A stretch of DNA of 18,752 nt from Fomitopsis serialis (GCF_022376445.1 NW_025955607.1:1-18752); one strand, 5' to 3'. Shown: positions 1 to 10,400, numbered from the stretch's first letter. Notes: a model not told the origin generated them from the letters alone. Translations and numbers: made by a program.

Positions 1-1014
1 AGCGATGTCTATACGAGATCGCAATGGCAACACAGAACTCACGTGTTTAGTGTACGCTCCGGGGCCTCCGCCATATGCTGATCGAGAGCACCGACGTCAG
101 CTATTGGCAGCGTCAGCGAGGGGCAGACGGGTCGCGTCCTGGCATCCCTCACTCATTGGCGTCAAGATGACTCCGGGCGCATACGTGTTCACCGTGATGT
201 TGTGGGGAGCAAGCTCGATGGCTGCGTACGTGACGCTCAGCGTTATGTAGAAGCATGCCAGTGACCGACCGGCAGGTGCTCACCAAGGCACTGCGTAAGG
301 CCCCGAATCGCGAACTTCGTCGCAACATACGCGGAGCTATTGGGGCCACCTATCAGAGTTCGACTTCAGAACATCAAACTGCTCAATTATGTGCCGTTCG
401 TACCTTTTTTCCCGAGAATAGACGACGCCCCTGAGAAACCGGTGAATTGGAACATGCGCACGCGAACACAGAAAATCGCATATACCGATGATTCTCCCCC
501 CTTCGCCTTGGTCGATCATTTGACGAGCGGCGTACTTGTAGCAGAGCATCGTGCTAGCCAGGTTGCAGTCCATGCAGCGGTTCCAGTCCTTGAGGTCCAC
601 TATGAAGTGCAAGTTAGTCTTCCGCTCCGCATGTACCCGCCATACTCACTGTCAACAACGCTAGACACGAACCCTATCCCGCATTCGCCACCATCTAATC
701 ATCGAGTCAGCGCATGCACCTAGCACCAGGGCCGTATAACTCACGACGTCGAGTCTCCCGAGGGTCTCCACAGTCTTGCCAACCATCCCTTTGACGGCGT
801 CTTCATCCGAGACGTCGCCCACGAATGCCAGCACCTTGCGGCCCTTCGCCCGGATCTCGGCCGCAACCACCTCGAGCTCAGCGGCGTTGCGCGAGTTGAT
901 CGTGATGTCCAGACCGTCGTCGGCGAGCCGCAGCGCGATGTCGTGCCCGATGCCCTTCGAGGCACCCGTAACGATTGCGACTCGGGGGAGTTTGTGGTGC
1001 GCGGGTCCGTTCAT
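1..1014 (-). pseudogene. Short-chain dehydrogenase/reductase, 3'-partial, with a one-base frameshift
   Basis: Classical SDR, a cytosolic NAD(P)H-dependent carbonyl/alcohol oxidoreductase, closest in pattern to acetoin/diacetyl reductases and FabG-like enzymes. Inferred exons on the minus strand: 1014-745, 694-650, 599-486, 430-404, 349-284, 221-153 and 100-43; a further intron opens at 42 and leaves the window. All visible introns are 50-62 nt GT-AG, and their phases agree. Visible motifs: TGASKGIG cofactor loop (residues 16-23), VANAG after intron 1, MLCYKYAARQM helix, GASS (catalytic Ser), YVATK (catalytic Tyr and Lys), and NTYAPG followed by TPM. One defect: exon 2 is one base short near 678-680 (C-run on + strand), so VANAG runs into TAG, while the rest of the exon continues in the next frame as a normal SDR sequence. 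Either a recent null allele or a sequencing/assembly error. Family assignment is firm; substrate is unknown. Confidence 0.8.
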
Positions 1015-2602
1015 GGCTTCGCGTCAATGGCTTGTGATGTTCAGAGCTAGTGAATTGACGTGTGGGAGCGTAACGGAGTGGAGCAGGATGACTCGAAGGG
1101 CAGTTATACGGACCACTTAACGCTCGAGATGCGACGAGCCTGAGCAACGATGTTCAGTGTCGAGTCATGTGCTCGTCTGAACCATATAGAGAAGTCTGCG
1201 AACCATAGAGATTTACACACCCAGGAGAAGAGCTTCAGATGCCTCCTTCCATCCGGTCGGACCGAAGCATACGAAACCTTGCATTTTGAGCGGGGATAGC
1301 AGACCAGCAACGCACGATAGGATTCACTGGCGCTAATATAACAGGATGAGCTGCGAAGTCGATGTGAATGAGTAGCACAGTCGCTGGAAGGTACCATAAC
1401 AAAGGCATCAGCAAGGTATGGGGTTCATAGCTTGAGATACCCGACCGGAGAGCGAGCACATAGATTTTGCCGGAGCAGTGTCGATTGGAATTGCTGTCAT
1501 CCTAAGCGAGGTGGCTTCAGTATCGTCAAGAACTAAAAAATAGACCAGGGGTCACAGTGCCTCGGCTGCCACGACACCTGCAAGTAATAGAGCAATGGCA
1601 GTACATCGCCGATGGTAGTAGCACGCACAGTAGAGTTTTGGGCTGACTCGAGATTGCCGCACCGCAGAGCTGCAGCTGTGAGCCCGTACGAGTAACATGT
1701 CATGAACTGCAACTTGGCACTCTAGTGTGCAGTTACTATTAGCTTGCCTTTACATAACATCTAGACAGTCGATGGAGTGTGGCAGGCGCGTCGAGTCGCG
1801 CGCGGTCAGATCTACACGCATCTCGGAGATCACACCAATGGCTTATGTAACTCAGGCTCAGAGCTCGTCCGGGTCATCTCTTTGCAGGTGGACGGGTAGC
1901 TGGCAACCTCTGGCAACTGCCATTGCCAACTTGAAGTCGAGTTCTGCACAAACTTCGTTTCTTCCATTTGCAGTGATGGAAAGCTCACAATTGTAACGTA
2001 GTATCTCAATCAGTCCTGCGACATGCTCACCGGTTCCTGATTTACAGGGAACGTGCAGTGTGCACAAATCTGCTCCCTTCTCTCTCAGGATGATGGTATT
2101 CATCCTTCCATCGCCCTGATTCTTGCTTGATAGATCATGGTCTTGCCGCGGTCACTTACTACATTCTATTCCGACAGCACATCCAACGGCCCCACAAGTG
2201 CCTCCGGCGTCTTCCATCAACTCGCGCACGACGCGATCATGTCCGAAATGACCAAAGGACTTCGTTCAGTCGTACAACAATTTTTTTCCTGCACAAACAA
2301 GGGGTGCCGCAAAGCAAAAGGTCAGACACTGACTTGTGCAGCACAATACGACTCAGAGATCCCAGAGTTTTGTTTCAAGTCCAGGACCCTCCGCCGAACT
2401 CGGTGAGGATGTGGGTGGCACTGATTGGCCGCGTCGTCTTGCGTCAGCTAACTCCGCGATCATGACGTAGCCCACAGGCTACAGCGAAATATGGACATCA
2501 GACATTAGGGCTCGACATATATTAAGGGCTCGACCTACGTCTCTCGTGGTGTATCGACGCTCTTCAGCTCCTCCCAACTGATTACCTACCCTTGCTGCCA
2601 AA
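1015..2602. other. Intergenic region between divergent SDR and AKR genes
   Basis: About 1.6 kb separating two divergently transcribed oxidoreductase genes, so it should hold both promoters. I see no gene that can be named. A minus-strand ATG ORF at 2103-1858 (81 codons) and overlapping plus-strand ORFs at 2127-2465 show no family motif and no convincing splice extension. The AKR-proximal end carries the core promoter listed separately. Confidence 0.6.
2463..2534 (+). promoter_or_regulatory. Probable AKR core promoter
   Basis: A TATA-like ACATATATTAAG at 2515-2526 lies about 80 nt upstream of the AKR start codon at 2603. It sits between two copies of a perfect 10-bp direct repeat, AGGGCTCGAC (2507-2516 and 2525-2534). 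A TGACGT (CRE/bZIP half-site-like) word is at 2463-2468. The spacing fits a fungal core promoter; the regulator is unknown. Confidence 0.4.
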
Positions 2603-4111
2603 ATGTCCCTCCCCACACGCAAAATAGGACAAGTCGCCGTCTCTGCACTGGGCTACGGGTGCATGGGCATCGCGGCCTTCTACGGGAAACCTCTCCCTGA
2701 CGAGGATCGTCTAAAGGTGCGTGTTCTTCTCTGTCAGGGGCCCGCCGGCTGTCTCGAGCTTACGCGATCACGCGATGCATGGATTAGGTCCTCGACGCGG
2801 TATACGCGTCCGGCTGTACGCTCTGGGACACGGCAGACGTGTATGCTGACTCAGAGGATCTTATTGGAAAGTGGTACGTACGAAACCTTACCGCAGGATT
2901 GTTCCATATATGCATGGTGTCTACCCTGCCAACCCTTCATTCTACCTCGCCGGACGCCCTTTGCTCACTTCCCGCCACATGCGCAGGTTGAAACGAACAG
3001 GGAAGCGTTCCGATATCTTCCTCGCAACCAAGTTCGGCATCCGCTCTGGTGTTCCTGGAAAGGCCTCGCATGGCGACCCCGCCTACGTCCGACTGTCGTG
3101 CGAGCGCTCTCTCAAGCGGCTCGGCGTAGACCAGATTGACTTGTACTACTTCCATCGGTATGTGGAGTCTGCGACACTTCGTTCGAAATTCTAAAAGTTC
3201 ATGATGTGCAGCCCGGATCCGACCATACCTATCGAGAAGACTGTCGGCGCGATGGCTCAGCTAGTCAGGTGCGCTCGTGCCTTATTCCTCGATGCTCGAC
3301 TTACTCGTGCTCATGCTTCCGCTGTTAATGATACAGCGAAGGCAAAGTGAAGTACATAGGTCTTTCCGAATGCTCTGCCGAGACTCTCCGGCGCGCGCAC
3401 GCCATCCACCCGATCGCCGCGCTGCAAGTCGAGTACTCACCGTTCACGCTCGATATCGAGGACGACAAAATCGGACTGCTCAAGACGGCGAGGGAGCTTG
3501 GCACGACCATCATCGCGTATAGCCCGCTTGGGCGTGGTCTACTGACCGGCAAATACGTAAGTCCTCCATCCTCGTATCCCCCCAATACGCCATCTAGTGC
3601 ATCGCGCTTATCCACATCCTCTTCGCAGAAAGGCCCCGACGACTTCGACCCGGACGACTTCCGCAGGAAAATTCCACGCTACTCACAAGAGAACTTCCCC
3701 AACATCCTCAAGATCGCCTCCGGGCTCGGACAGATCGGCGCGCGCCACGGCGCGTCCGCGGGCCAGGTCGCGCTCGCGTGGCTCCTTGCTCAGGGCGAGG
3801 ACGTCATCCCCATCCCTGGGACGACTAACCTCAGTGTACGTCCCCTTTGTCTTCTCAGCCGCCTCTTCCTCAGTCTCGGTCGCTGTTGCTGATACGGCTG
3901 GTGTGCGCAGAGGCTCGAGGAAAACCTGGGCGCGGCGAAAATCACGCTGACTCCTGAAGACGTCAAGGAGGTGCGCAAGGTTGCGGAAAGCGCGAACGCG
4001 ACGCAGGGCCCGCGGTACCCGCCGTTGCTTAACAGTGTCCTGTTCGCGGATACGCCTCCGCTCGAGGGGTGGGTGCCCCAGGAGCAGCCGAAGTCTGCCA
4101 GTGAGGCGTAG
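2603..4111 (+). CDS. Aldo-keto reductase (AKR13/YakC-like), 7 exons
   Basis: NADPH-dependent aldo-keto reductase with a TIM-barrel fold, probably cytosolic. Exons: 2603-2716, 2788-2873, 2987-3157, 3212-3268, 3337-3556, 3629-3835 and 3911-4111. They join in frame to 351 residues, normal for the family (about 330-350). Introns are 54-75 nt except intron 2 (113 nt), all GT-AG. The catalytic tetrad is complete: Asp52 and Tyr57 (LWDTADVY), Lys82 (ATKFG), His123 (LYYFHR). Other hallmarks are [24 protein letters not shown], the C-terminal cofactor strand [13 protein letters not shown], and a near-terminal RYPP. The N-terminus PTRKIG...GYGCMG and the overall layout resemble fission yeast YakC (AKR13). 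The start has a purine at -3 (CCAAAATGT) and lies about 80 nt below a TATA-like box. It looks functional; the natural substrate is not predictable. Confidence 0.93.
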
Positions 4112-4965
4112 ACATGGGCCGGGTACAGGAGCGACGACGAGTTGTCGTTTGGAGAGCAGTGACATGCGATGTAAGTACTGTAACGGTTTTGTATTACGTC
4201 ACGATCCCTCGACGCAGTGCACCCTCTCTCTGTGAGCCCTCGGACCTCATCGCCAAAAGTGCACGACGCAGATCTCACATTATCGCACATTGTATGTGAA
4301 ATCTGTCCTGTCTTGCTTATCTGTATTAGTTGCCCTTTTTCTTGCACTACTTTCGTGTTGGGTTGCGATGACTTACCATGTATTTGTCATCTTCAGTTCC
4401 CTCGCCGCATCGTGCAGCGGTGCTAATGGCCGGAAAGAGATGTGTCAGCGAAGGTAAGATATCACCGAGAGAACACAAGAAATACGTACTGTCTCGACCA
4501 GACAATGTCCACCGCATTTCGGTTCCAGTCACTGTCTTTACCTTTCAACGCGTTCGGCTTCACCATACATCGCACATCGCTGACAGAGATTCATACCCAC
4601 ATATGCAGGTACAAAAAATATAATACAGCCTTTACACACCGTCAAATAACGTACACACTCGCTGAACGTACTACCGGCGCGATGCTGACGAGGCGAGACC
4701 GCGAGAACAAAACTGGAAGAGAGGAATGGGATGATACGAGCTGAGCGCCAGACGTGGCGAATGAACTCTGGTGCAAAGTATATGAGCAGAATGAGGGTCC
4801 GAGTCGAGAAATACCGACAATACTGTGGGCAGAAGCCCTTGAATGGTCACGCGCAACGACGCAGATCGAGCAGCTAAATAAGCATCACTAAATGCGAACA
4901 GAAGAGGGTAGGTACTCACCGAGATTCCAGTGGCGGAAGTGGTGAAGTCCTGAGGTTGAACTTCG
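4112..4965. other. Intergenic, no gene recognised
   Basis: AKR 3' flank. Only short ORFs on both strands without recognisable motifs. T-rich stretches around 4310-4350 and an A-rich AAAAAATATAATA at 4614-4626 would suit 3'-end processing, but I cannot assign a polyadenylation site. The minus-strand sequence adjoining the septin relic (below 4966) loses similarity to septins. Confidence 0.5.
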
Positions 4966-5115
4966 CGAGTCGCGCTTGTTGACATAGTCATTGAAGCCGA
5001 GGCCCGGAATGTCGATGACGGTGAGTTTGTCGAGCTGCTCGTGGTCGCGGCGGCTGTAGTCCCTCGGCGGGGACAGCTCAGTGGAGTTCAAGAGCGTGTT
5101 CACTAGTCTTGTCGG
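4966..5115 (-). pseudogene. Septin GTPase-domain fragment (relic)
   Basis: Read on the minus strand, this stretch gives VNTLLNS, then SPPRDYSRR, then LDKLTVIDIPG and DYVNKRDS. In septins the corresponding order is the helix after the P-loop (VNTLF.., followed by a DYSRR/DHKRR-like segment), then LTVIDTPGFGDYVNNRDSW, the G3 region. So this is a septin of the Cdc3/Cdc12-like kind, a filament-forming GTP-binding cytoskeletal protein of the bud neck and septum. It is broken: the P-loop upstream is damaged (an ADKTS-like remnant lies in another frame), the residues normally between LDK and LTVID are missing, the G3 loop has two extra residues (GLGFNDY), and nothing septin-like follows. No G4 motif or coiled coil is present. 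The neighbouring CTCGCC tract lies where the P-loop should be. Not a functional gene. Confidence 0.6.
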
Positions 5116-5470
5116 CTTTAGCTCGCCCTCTTGTTAGCTAGTAGCCCGCCGGTCTGCTGGTTCGCCCACTCACCTGCCTACCCTCGGCTTCTCGCCAGCC
5201 TGCGCTCGGCTCATTACGCACTCGCTCGCCCTTTCCCGCCCGCTCGTCCACTCGCCGCTGGATTGTTGTTGCCCGCCCGCGCTCACCTTCTTGCTGGTTC
5301 TCCTGCCACCTCGTCTACTCACCCGCCTCCTCGCCTACTTGCCTACCCTCTCGTCCGCTCGCCTCGGCTCGCTTCCTCGCGGCTCCTCGCCCGCCTGTTC
5401 TTATCCGCTCACCCATAAGTACTCGCTTTCTCGAATGCTTGCCCGTAGCCTGCTCACCCGCTCGACCTTG
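5116..5470. repeat. CTCGCC-rich degenerate low-complexity tract
   Basis: Strongly pyrimidine-biased on the plus strand, with many imperfect copies of CTCGCC/CTCGC/CCCGCC (for example around 5126, 5190, 5226, 5253, 5332 and 5385). It reads as a decayed minisatellite-like array of roughly 350 bp without a fixed unit length. ORFs here (L/P/S/A-rich) reflect composition, not coding. It abuts the septin relic and may have spread into it. Confidence 0.6.
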
Positions 5471-5503
5471 CCTTGTCCATGCCAACCGCGCCAACCGCGC
5501 ACA

Positions 5504-5545
5504 CCCGTACCCGCTGCGGCGGGTTTGTACCCGGGCGGGTACGGG
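5504..5545. repeat. GC-rich perfect inverted repeat
   Basis: An 11-bp inverted repeat, CCCGTACCCGC (5504-5514) and GCGGGTACGGG (5535-5545), with a 20-nt spacer. More CCCGGG/GGGCCCGGG palindromic words follow immediately (to about 5553), and a direct repeat CCAACCGCG precedes it (5482-5499). It could form a hairpin. It is not placed as a terminator for any gene seen here. Confidence 0.6.
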
Positions 5546-5559
5546 CCCGGGTAGAGTAC

Positions 5560-6903
5560 GGGATACCCATGCATATACTGATGCTCTTCCTGAGGGCCGG
5601 GGCTGGGGTCGCGGCCATCGTCGACTTCATTGACGACAGCACAATGTGTATATGCACCAGGAGCAGCACCCCCAGCGCAAACGAGTTAAAGGACGAGGCG
5701 AGCGGGATAGAAGTGTGATGAGAACAATCAAGAGAGATCGATGGTTGGGCAGGCATGCAAGGGCGGGTGGGCGCGTGAGATCGGGCAGGTGGAACCGGCG
5801 GGCGGGGATAACAGCGGCGACAATAGAGTTGGTTCACAATCAGTAAAGGGGATGGCGAGAGCGAGGTACTTGGAGGACAATGTCGGAGTGTGCAAGTGAG
5901 AGGATGGTGGTTGTGGAAGAAGAATTTGAGAGACGACACAGCGTCTCAAGATCTCAAGACTGGCTATATGCGCCCACGTGACCGCGTGCAGTCGAGCACT
6001 GCGGCTGAGGTCCAGGACGCGGACTTCGATGTGCTGCTAAGTCACACCGTGCCATGAGGCCTTGAGGGTGTACCTCCCCATCCTTTACGCTGTTTTCATG
6101 CCCTCGTTCGCAACTGCCTGCATAGGCCCCAAAGGCGACTTTTGTGCCCGAAGGATGACCTGAACAGCCTGTAGTATGCGCCTCGTCGCCGCTCTGAGCC
6201 TACCCGCGCTGCATAGGCCCGTACGTGCCTGCAACTTCCCCGTTTCCGATCGAAATCTATATTGATAGGTCAGCATATACCTCAGGAACTGTGTCATACA
6301 TGATGGGTACATGCCGCGCAGCCTGAAACTTGAATGGTCCTAATTCAATTTATTCCGGAGATCGCGCTGACATGCTGACTCGACGATACTCATAGTCTCT
6401 AGACAGATTACGCGTCCGCTCTCGCCGTCTGCGCTCATCTTAAAAGCGGCACCAAGCGGTGCCAATTCTCTGCGCATGTCTTCACAAGTCTGGTACGTTG
6501 TCGACTTACAATGGCATCTCAGAAAGCTATCTACATCCAACACCACCTCTTGCAGTCTTCCCGTTCTCTCTAGTTATATCTGGAGCGAATGTCAAATCTT
6601 ACGAGGTAAGTAACACAACTCGCCGCTTGTGAGATAATTATCCGGCACTTTTGCTGAGGCTTGACGAAAGCGTTCAAGTAAGTCTGAGGAACAAGCGCTG
6701 GAGGAATGAGTTGCCATGGGTGGACAATGCATGCCACTGCGAGTGACGTGGCAGCGTGTATATGGTCCCGGCTTGACGGTGTTCATCTACCTTACTCTCA
6801 ATCCACCAGATTAACTTCGTTGTCCTCTTTCTCTCCGGGTCTATCTGTATATCCATCGCAAAATCGGTGCCAGTGAGCACTGTCAAGGCCATCGATATCT
6901 CCG
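5560..6903. other. Intergenic, no gene recognised
   Basis: About 1.3 kb upstream of the first BTB gene. Two adjacent minus-strand ORFs (6546-6340 and 6312-6085) have a loosely coding-like composition but no start context, splice logic or family motif that I can defend. The last few hundred bases should contain the BTB gene promoter; no clear TATA box is visible. Confidence 0.45.
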
Positions 6904-8017
6904 ATGGATAACGCGGCCGTGGCGTATGTTTTGGGGGCCAGTCCAAGGAAACGACCTCGTGTAGACTCGGACCTCGACGCAGAGGAAGCAAAGGTGGCCG
7001 TGACGCGAACGGTGCCAATGCAAGACGAAATGATATGGTTCAAGGATGGGAATGTTACCCTGGAAGCCGGGGACATTGCATTTCGTGTGTACGGGGGGCT
7101 TCTAGCTCGCCACTCGGAGCCACTGGGCAAACTGATCGACGAGGCTCCTAAGTCGTGGCAGTGGCTGACGGGTCTGCCAGTGGGACTCTGGTCCCATTCC
7201 CGTTGTACGGTTCGGCTGGAGGACGCACCGGACGAAGTGCGCTGCTTGTTACGTATTCTCATTCTTGCGGATCCGTGAGTCCTTTGTCAAGATCATCCGT
7301 CCTCGTCTTGGTGACACTCTGACTCGCAGATTCTGTGGGATCTCCACACGCATGCCATTCTCTGATGTGGCCGCCCTCGTCCGACTTGGACACAAGTATG
7401 AAATCCAACACGTCCTCGAGGAGGGCCTGAGGCGCATGAAGTCGTGCTTCAGCGACTCCTTTGAGGTTTGGGACAAGGCGAGCAAATCGGGGGGAAACAC
7501 TCTCATGAGCTTCTCGGAGGAGGATGCCATCGCTGCCGTGAACATTGCGCGTCTGACCGGCGCTACCAGCATGCTGCCCACCGCTCTGTATAGCTGCTGT
7601 CAGCGTACCCCGGAGGTCATAACGAACGGGGTTCCCGGTCCCAACGGGAAGATTGAACGCCTCAGTCCTGAAGACGTGTTGGTCTGCCTTGGCGCCCGCA
7701 CGATCCTCTGTCACCACAATGTCATCGCCGCGATGAACATCTGGATACCGGAGCCAGAATGTGACGTCCACGGGGCAGAATGCATGTGCGTCAGGGTGAT
7801 CAATGCAATCTCTGCCGGGCTCCGTACCTACGAAGACAGCGGACTCGCCCACCACGACGCGTTGCAGGATTGGACCGATACCATCGAGCATGTTGCCGCC
7901 GAGTGTTGCAACACGCATCTTGCAATGCTGAGGGAGAGAGCGTCCAGGGAGCGGCAGGCGTTGTGGGAGAGACTGCCCCCCATTTTTGGCCTGCCGTTCA
8001 CGCTTGTCACGCTGTAA
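6904..8017 (+). CDS. BTB/POZ domain protein, copy 1 (352 aa)
   Basis: Two exons, 6904-7274 and 7330-8017, with a 55-nt GT-AG intron, give 352 residues. Layout: a basic, NLS-like RKRPR patch (residues 15-19) and acidic linker; a BTB/POZ fold from about residue 42 (DEMIWFKDGNVTLEAGDIAF then RVYGGLLARHSEPLGKL), with the intron directly after its core; then a helical segment, VAALVRLGHKYEIQHVLEEG, and ARLTGATSMLPTALYSCC. The C-terminal part has Cys268, Cys275 and Cys277, then C317-x2-H320, followed by RERQALWERLPPIFG. BTB domains mediate dimerisation and, in some proteins, recruit cullin-3 E3 ligases; what this mushroom-specific family does is not known. Copy 2 (8872-9989) faces it tail-to-tail and is a clear homologue of identical length. 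The ATG at 6904 was chosen because it keeps the RKRPR patch shared by all three copies. Confidence 0.88.
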
Positions 8018-8871
8018 GCACCTGCCTCGACGATACGACCCTTGGGTAGGTGAGGAATGTGCTGCTTTCTGTTCCTAGTCATTGAGTATGATCTTATTCG
8101 TTGCACACTATGTCAACGCATACAAGGATATGTACTGTACTGTATATACTAGGTGTTGAATGTATATGCAGGTCTTCCTCGACGCTGAGTATGTCTCAAA
8201 GCTGCTGGAATAGAAGCCACTGCCAATGGCGGTGTAGAGTCAGATCCACTAATGTCCGTCGCAACACAAGCTTGTGCTCACCCGCAGGAGCGTGCGCGGT
8301 GTACTGTGCGACGTGGAATAAACACCGCGACCAATCACATCCCGGATTGGTCCATTCGCACAAGCGGGCAGCGCTGGCAGTCAAGATATCATTGTGAATA
8401 GCAGACGATGTAGTAAAGTGAGGCATGATCATCTTTCCGCTGAAAGGTCACCGTCTGATGCATCGCTAGCAGACTCCTCGGGCGACTGTATCGACCCATC
8501 CTAGAGCGTCGTTGCCGTACGTCTGGGACGCGTCGAGAGAATCGCCCACGCGTCTTCGAGCCTGAGTTCTTGTGGCAGTGAATTTTCAGCGACTGAGCCT
8601 AGCATCGAGAGACGAGAGGCACGAGACAGTCCTTTCATAGTCTCATTATACCCTGAGCAGCATGACGTCACAGCGGGCTATTGAAATATTGAATACTTAC
8701 GTCGCCTGGCCATCTCTACACTTGCGTAGACATTCATAGCATCTATGATATAACAGGTACATCGGCTACACGTAACGGTTTCGTCGGTCTGTCTGTTGAA
8801 AGGATCAACAAGGGTCCATCACATAATGGGTCTGCTCCGATTGAACTCACCAATGCATGACCATCCGTCTG
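8018..8871. other. Convergent intergenic region between BTB copies 1 and 2
   Basis: Shared 3' flank of two convergent genes. AT-richer stretches such as GTACTGTATATACTAGGTG near 8137-8156 and the sequence around 8640-8760 probably serve 3'-end formation. Only short, motif-free ORFs occur on either strand. Confidence 0.5.
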
Positions 8872-9989
8872 TCAATGTTCGAGTATGTAGCATCCGCCTC
8901 GGAGGTCGGACACTCTGACTCCCCAGTTCTCAATGCTGACACCCATGTATGATGGTAAAAGCATCCATACAGATGTGCGCATCTCCGTCTCTCTTTCATG
9001 GAGATCATCCAGACAATGTGAGCACGGCCTTCGGGGAGCATCGCCGTTCAAATCGTCGAAGGGGTCGTAATCTTCGAGGAACGCATCCCATGATGACAGA
9101 ACATTGACCTCGTCACCATCAATTCGCTCGATAGCTTCCTCGCGCATATCCCGGATGGTACCACGGCACACCCTTGCAGTGGTGCAGCCTTCCGAGTCGG
9201 AGAAGCGATGAACAAATAATTCGTGGATGACCAGAGCTTGCTTGAAGGCTAGTTTGACCCTCCCATTAGAGCGTCGTAACAGGTTGTCCTTGCTCAGTGT
9301 CTCGAGAGTTCCATCCGAAAGAGACGCGCCTAGAAGTGCCTTGTCGTCTGGAAGCTGGCAGCAGGCGTATAGCGCTGAAGGTAAGATGGAAGGTGTGTTC
9401 GTGAGATCTGCCAGGTTGACAGCGATGATGGCTCGAGGGGTCCAATGATCCTGGGTGGCTAGGCCCGACGATACAAGTCCGGCGGGATAGAGCTTCTGGA
9501 GTTCCTGAATGGACACTCTCAGAAGGTTCTCCGCACCATATTTGTGAGCGAGGCGGATGCGATATGCGAGGTTGTTTAACTGAAGATCATCCTCTGGGAT
9601 ATATCTGTATGATTCAGCGGCATGAGCGGCGGATCATAAGATAGGAGGTCATGGTCTGTGCACCTCTTCTCACAAATAAGTGCGTTCAAGAACTCTTTGA
9701 AAGCGACGGCGGTGTCGGATAGGTGGACAACCGGGCACCCGAAGACGAGCTGACTGTCCGGTGGTTGCGGGATGGAGAAGAGATCACGAAATATCTCTGC
9801 TCGCTCAGCCAGTAGACCACGGTACACGCGGAATCCGATATTCCGTACGACCAGGATAACGGTCCCATCTTCGTACCAAATTTCTTCGTCGTTCTTGAAG
9901 TCCGTACTTTGTCGGTCGCGTAGATCGCCACGGTCATCCCATTCGGCCAGACGAGGCCTTTTCCGACCGGCGAGTTCCCCTTCAGACAT
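8872..9989 (-). CDS. BTB/POZ domain protein, copy 2 (352 aa)
   Basis: Two exons on the minus strand, 9989-9664 and 9604-8872, with a 59-nt GT-AG intron, again give 352 residues. The basic patch RKRPR (9-13) is followed by the BTB fold from about residue 35 (EEIWYEDGTVILVVRNIGF, RVYRGLLAERAEIFRDLFSI, CPVVHLSD). The intron falls after ALICEK, the same place as in copy 1. Exon 2 continues with RYIPEDDLQL, RIRLAHKYGAENLLR and PSILPSALYACC. The C-terminus has C249-x5-C255 and C303-x2-C306 followed by an Arg-rich helix and W..LPSYMG. The first ATG is at 9989; the reading frame stays open further upstream only to a TTG codon at 10013, so the ATG is preferred. Intact; molecular role unknown. Divergent from the copy 3 pseudogene across about 410 bp. 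Confidence 0.88.
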
Positions 9990-10400
9990 GTGATCTGGCG
10001 GGATGTGAGACAAACTTAAACTACCAACACCATTACAGCATACCTGTTTGTCCGTTCGTATTCAATGCAGTTTGTGCGAGCACTACGAGGTGCGCGACCC
10101 TCCTCCTCAAGGGTGTCGGCAGGCGTCGGGCGGTGTAGTGTTGAGACTTGTCACGAATAACGCAATCATGTGCGTGTCTGTCACGCGTGCCGTGATCGGC
10201 GCGGGGCACACTGGGGCACAAAGGCTTGGCTCTCAGATCTCAGATCTCAGCGCTTCATCGACAACCTCAGCCACCGCAGCGTCACGGTACTTAGGTGGAT
10301 AGTAGAGTACTTGGTACGTTCCATCCCTTCTGTGTGTCCATCTTCGTCTTTGAGACTAATGACATCTTTCCTTGCGCTCTCAGACCAGTCATCCGTAAGA
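9990..10400. promoter_or_regulatory. Divergent promoter region between BTB copies 2 and 3
   Basis: Head-to-head spacer of 411 bp. It carries a 7-bp tandem repeat, TCTCAGA, in almost three units (10231-10250), and a duplicated GGGGCACA (10203-10210 and 10213-10220). No unambiguous TATA box is seen on either strand. Confidence 0.4.

Noticed and set aside
1858..2103. Minus-strand 81-codon ORF with a proper ATG, faintly like a small stress/ABM-type domain
   Set aside because: Similarity is a few residues only, there is no family motif, no extension by splicing, and the plus strand is equally open.
2937..4347. Antisense ORFs opposite the AKR gene (up to 185 aa)
   Set aside because: They run through both exons and introns of a well-supported gene and are shadows of its codon bias.
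5131..5939. Leu/Pro/Ser-rich ORFs over the CTCGCC tract and its right flank
   Set aside because: Composition comes from the repeat; no conserved domain or plausible start and splice pattern.
9990..10013. Upstream extension of BTB copy 2 to position 10013
   Set aside because: The extension begins with TTG, not ATG; the in-frame ATG at 9989 is the natural start.
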